The notes below the pieces were generated by a model, which worked only from the letters and a program-made list of their open reading frames with translations, made no database searches and had not been told where the DNA came from. A stretch of 64,000 nt of DNA from CAWEYO01 sp963813315 (GTDB lineage: Bacteria; Pseudomonadota; Alphaproteobacteria; Rhizobiales; Rhizobiaceae), in assembly GCA_963813315.1 (NCBI GenBank), contig CAWEYO010000012.1, positions 62,001-126,000 of the forward strand. The letters are read 5' to 3'. The position numbers and the translations under genes were made by a program. Every line of letters begins with the position of its first letter. Position 1 is the stretch's first letter. This document shows positions 63,411 through 64,000 of the stretch, in pieces.

Positions 63411-64000
63411 ATGGACAAGCGCGATCTTTCCATCCTGTTCCGCGAGAGGCTGAGAATCCTTCTTCAACGCTCGGGTGCGAATCAATCGACCTTTGCGGCG
63501 GCGGTGGGCATCGACCGCTCCGCGCTCTCGCAATTGCTGGCCGGTGCGTCGACTCGCCTGCCTCGCGCGGAAACGCTGCTCAACATAGCGGCCGAGCATA
63601 AGGTTTCTCTCGACTGGCTGCTGGGTCTGAGCCAGGATGAGGGGCTGACCGGTGAAATTCGCGCAAGTTTCGAGATCGAGGAAGGAACGGGAACATTTGA
63701 CCGCACTTTGCTCGCCAAGTGGCACTCGGAAGCCGGCGGCACAAAGATTCGCTATGTGCCTGCCGGCATTCCCGATCTGCTGCGGACAGAGGATCTGGTC
63801 GCCTACGAAGCTGACATTTCCAACCGCAACCGGGAAGCACAGGCTGACGAAACCCAGTACCGCATCGACTACAACAGGCGACCGGAAACCGACATGGAAG
63901 CCTGCATGCCGCGCCATACACTGGAGATATTCGCGCGCGGCCTGGGTGTCTGGAGCGGTTTTCCGGAGGAGGCGCGGCGCGAGCAGCTTGGCCATATGGC
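63411..64000 (+). CDS. XRE-family helix-turn-helix regulator, C-terminus cut by window
   Basis: The frame opens with ATG at 63411, preceded by GGAAGGAAG at good spacing, and stays open to the window end (196 codons). The N-terminal HTH is SGANQSTFAAAVGIDRSALS followed by QLLAGASTRLPRAETLLNIA, then EHKVSLDWLLGLSQDEGLTG. After residue 85 a larger domain starts with FEIEEGTGTFDRTLLAKWHS and contains RYVPAGIPDLLRTEDLV. That arrangement suggests a ligand-binding domain rather than a pure Cro-like repressor. The end and any neighbours are outside the window. Confidence 0.85.
   Translation, partial: MDKRDLSILFRERLRILLQRSGANQSTFAAAVGIDRSALSQLLAGASTRLPRAETLLNIAAEHKVSLDWLLGLSQDEGLTGEIRASFEIEEGTGTFDRTLLAKWHSEAGGTKIRYVPAGIPDLLRTEDLVAYEADISNRNREAQADETQYRIDYNRRPETDMEACMPRHTLEIFARGLGVWSGFPEEARREQLGHM

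Overview
This is chromosomal DNA from an alphaproteobacterium of the order Hyphomicrobiales (Rhizobiales), most likely Phyllobacteriaceae and close to Mesorhizobium. The reasons are high GC, the gene neighbourhoods (pyrG-kdsA, a ppiD-like gene followed by trpD-trpC-moaC-moeA, clpS-clpA, ycjX-ycjF), a giant growth-pole-ring type protein, and rhizobial dispersed palindromic repeats. The genus is an inference, because no rRNA or other decisive marker is present.

Layout: 0-13 kb holds core metabolism and envelope genes: kdsA (cut by the window edge), pyrG, an L,D-transpeptidase, secG, tpiA, then a tight operon of a PpiD-like foldase with trpD, trpC, moaC and moeA. After moeA come about 2 kb of sparse, accessory-looking DNA (a small exported protein, an orphan cytochrome c, a possible 58-residue protein) and a phasin. 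13-18.6 kb holds clpS-clpA, an M23 peptidase and an alpha/beta hydrolase. tRNA-Leu(UAA) at 18.7 kb opens a patchy accessory stretch to about 24.2 kb: a PLP enzyme, two glycosyltransferases, a scar resembling the M23 gene tail and a broken HlyD fragment. 24-33 kb has a DUF1127 protein, a LysR regulator, a sorbosone-dehydrogenase-like protein, a D,D-carboxypeptidase with SPOR domain, a VWA/J-domain pair, DUF1489, sdaA and a SixA phosphatase. 33-36 kb is a repeat-rich RTX protein broken by clustered indels.

36-44 kb contains ycjX-ycjF, an exported protein, folP-folK without folB between them, a DUF922 exported protein, and a ferredoxin with its NADP reductase. 44-50.7 kb is dominated by the 1791-residue membrane-anchored coiled-coil protein of the GPR/RgsE type, followed by a tandem PilZ protein. 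50.8-52.4 kb has two sister HTH regulators and three small genes. 52.8-63 kb has a GFA protein, dnaE (with a frameshift), pccA, a YaiI-family protein, DUF1345, a PhnD-like protein carrying an in-frame palindromic repeat, and a fatty-acid desaturase. The window ends inside an HTH regulator.

Two families of palindromic repeats are scattered through the window. One begins AGAGC and supplies the TAG stop codon of three unrelated genes. The other includes a 65-nt near-perfect palindrome translated inside a protein. Frameshifts in dnaE and in the RTX gene suggest base-level consensus errors in an otherwise well-ordered sequence, or true decay in the RTX gene. I see no CRISPR array, complete insertion sequence, prophage or recognised defence system.
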